A stretch of DNA of 64,000 nucleotides from NCBI GenBank assembly GCA_947685225.1, contig CANTUV010000009.1, positions 1,550,001 to 1,614,000 of the forward strand, given 5' to 3'. The DNA is from Garcia nutans. Lineage: Eukaryota; Streptophyta; Magnoliopsida; Malpighiales; Euphorbiaceae. Of the stretch, positions 62,083 to 64,000 are shown in pieces (within the stretch, counting starts at the first letter, position 1; each line of letters begins with the position of its first letter). Below the pieces are notes generated by a model. The model saw only the letters and a list, made by a program, of their open reading frames with translations. It did not search any database and was not told where the DNA came from. Both the position numbers and the translations under genes were made by a program.

Positions 62083-63805
62083 AAAATAATATTGTATTGC
62101 TATTTTTTTTTTTTGCATCTTAGACTATTCTAATAAATTAACTTGTTGAATTTTTTCCCACATTATTTATTTACATACAAATCAAAAGTCAAAGGTAAAA
62201 ATATGTTTCAATATGAGTGTGGGAAAATGATATGAATTATTTTAACACAATTTTCTCGTTGAATTTACATAATTATTTTTTGATTGAAAAGCAGAGTTAG
62301 AAATTTTATTAAGATAAATTAAAATTTAAGAATAGTATAAATAAAAAAATTTAGATGCTAATGATCAGTTAATTTCTTAAAAATCTTAATATGATAAGGC
62401 CTTTTATTTTTTTATGTGACTTTAACAAAAAAATTTGTGCAAAAAAATAGATATATATATATAATTCCGTAAATTTTACCCGTTTAGTCAATTTATTTTT
62501 CAAACTTTTAATTTAATCATATAGCTTCTAACTTATATTTTTTTTAACTTATAAATACAAACTCACTGAATCATATTGAGTCATATTTTCTTAACTTATA
62601 AATATTTTTTTTCACTCTCTAAATCACTTCCCATCTAAAATTTAATATCTAAAATCAAATCCCTAAAATATTTAAAAATTTAATCACTTATTATATTCAA
62701 TGTAAATTTTAAATTAAAAGTTTTAAAATACTATTTAAGTCATTTTTAATTTAATTAAAAATTAAAAATATATATTATTAAAATAATTTAACATATATTT
62801 GCAAGTTAAGAAAAAAAATTAGAGATTAGTTTAGATTATAGATTAATATTATTTTAATTATATATATATATAAGATTAGATTTTAAAGATTTAATTTAGA
62901 TATTAGATTTTGGATGAGAATGGATTTAGATGGAAAAGAATTTAGAGAGAAAAGAGATAAAAAAAAAGTGTTCATAAGTTAATAAAAACTTGATTTAGTT
63001 TTACTTAATGTGACACAGTGAATTTATATATATAAGTTAAGAAAATGCAAGTTTATGAGCTATATGATTAAATTAATGGTTCAAAGGATAAATTAATTAA
63101 ATGAGTAAAATTTAAAAGGTTACATATGTATTTGATAAAAGAAAATAGTATGTTTTGAGTTTATATAGTATTTAGAATAAATGAATTTAAAAAAATTGGA
63201 TGTATCCTTTTACATTTATATCTTAATAGTATGTACTTTTCAGAAGGAAAAAATATCTAAGGTCACTATGTGTAATTTTATAAATTATAAAAATTTAATG
63301 TAATTATTTAATTTTTAATATTAAATTTTATAGTTTTAATCAGACAGATATTTTTAAAAGTTATAAAAATTTGACTGTAAGTTATTTTGGATTTTAATAT
63401 TAAGTTTTATTACAAGGGAAAAAAAATACTAATCTATAAACAATGCGATGATAGTAATTTTTTTAATCAAATATGCCTAACATTAAATATTTTTTTATCG
63501 TTTGTTAACAACATGAAAGCATGCATAAATTAAAAAATGACATAAAAAAAATTTACATGTAGGATTCGAACCTCAAATAAGAACATCATTTTTTTTTATT
63601 TACAATAATATAGAATCAAAAAATTTTAGCTTTACATTAATATACTAATTCTATGCATAATGAATAAGAAGTTTAATTCATGAAACCAAATAAATCATAC
63701 ATAGTTTTATTGTAAAATTTACTAGTATAATAAATGATTTTTTTTCTAATGCTCCATATTTTTATACAATAAAAGAAAATAATTTTATGTATCTTGTTGT
63801 TCAGT
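62083..63805. other. AT-rich intergenic DNA
   Basis: No recognisable gene. The repeat shared with about 55265-55340 lies at about 62175-62240. The sequence GTAGGATTCGAACCTCAAAT near 63560 resembles a tRNA T-arm, but no cloverleaf surrounds it. Confidence 0.45.
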
Positions 63806-64000
63806 GGCGGAACCAGGAATTTATCGAGAGGGGGTCGGCGGTGCTGCGGTCGGCGGTCGGCGACGGCTGGCTATGGTGGCGTGGTGCTGCTGGCAGTGGG
63901 TTTGGGGAGAGGGAGAGGGATCTGATCTGAGACAGGGAGAGGGGTAGAAGACTGAAGAAGAAGAAGAACCTTTATTTTTTTTGAACCGGCCCAAGCGAAA
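63806..64000. mobile_element. Left end of a GC-rich inverted-repeat element, cut by the window edge
   Basis: The sequence turns abruptly GC-rich at CAGTGGCGGAACCAGGAATT, a start like those at 2201 and 23248 and common in plant DNA transposons. It continues with GGCGG/TCGGCG-rich and AGGGAGAGGG-rich DNA. The other end lies outside the window, so type and length are unknown. Confidence 0.5.

Noticed and set aside
63559..63585. tRNA-like GGATTCGAACC box
   Set aside because: Only a T-arm-like sequence; no matching acceptor, D or anticodon arms could be folded around it.

Overview
The window is nuclear DNA of a flowering plant, most likely a eudicot. It is very AT-rich, its genes are split by GT-AG introns, and it holds plant-specific families (an MCA calcium-permeable channel, a SAG12/SAG39-type papain-like protease, a GDSL lipase of the EXL type, a plant F-box protein). 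Plant LTR retrotransposons and MITEs fill much of the rest. I cannot name the species. A Malpighiales-like dicot is only a guess.

Layout: 1-3.5 kb is AT-rich intergenic DNA with a small GC-rich terminal-inverted-repeat insertion. 3.57-6.18 kb is an intact five-exon GDSL esterase/lipase gene (+), followed at 7.27-9.92 kb by a decayed tandem copy that carries a hairpin MITE and a ~0.6 kb MITE. 10.36-12.15 kb is a four-exon F-box gene (-). 12.6-24.9 kb is gene-poor, with a second ~0.6 kb MITE, other inverted-repeat elements and the 3' end of an RTE-type LINE. 25.97-36.60 kb is an intact seven-exon MCA gene (+). Its fifth intron contains a complete 3.9 kb non-autonomous LTR retrotransposon (31640-35518; matching LTRs, PBS, PPT and AATTC target duplication). 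That element carries gag remnants plus processed pieces of two unrelated host genes, plastid elongation factor Ts and queuine tRNA-ribosyltransferase accessory subunit 2. 37.7-45.7 kb is a minus-strand array of three papain-like proteases: one intact (41129-40020) and two pseudogenes. A TRIM-like element with tandem LTR-PBS units lies between copies two and three, and a foldback insertion has separated the third copy from its promoter. 48.72-54.09 kb is a complete Ty1/copia element with GTTTA target duplications; many of its tryptophan codons have become stops. 56.67-62.08 kb is an older, heavily decayed copia element on the minus strand. The window ends in the start of another inverted-repeat element.

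The genes do not form a pathway; they are ordinary neighbours on a plant chromosome. The most unusual object is the gene-capturing retrotransposon inside the MCA intron, lying in the same orientation as the host gene. Other points of interest are the TRIM-like array of LTR-PBS units, the Trp-to-stop decay of the copia element, and an Asn-to-Asp change in a catalytic block shared by both GDSL copies. All functional assignments rest on motifs recognised by eye; no database search was run.
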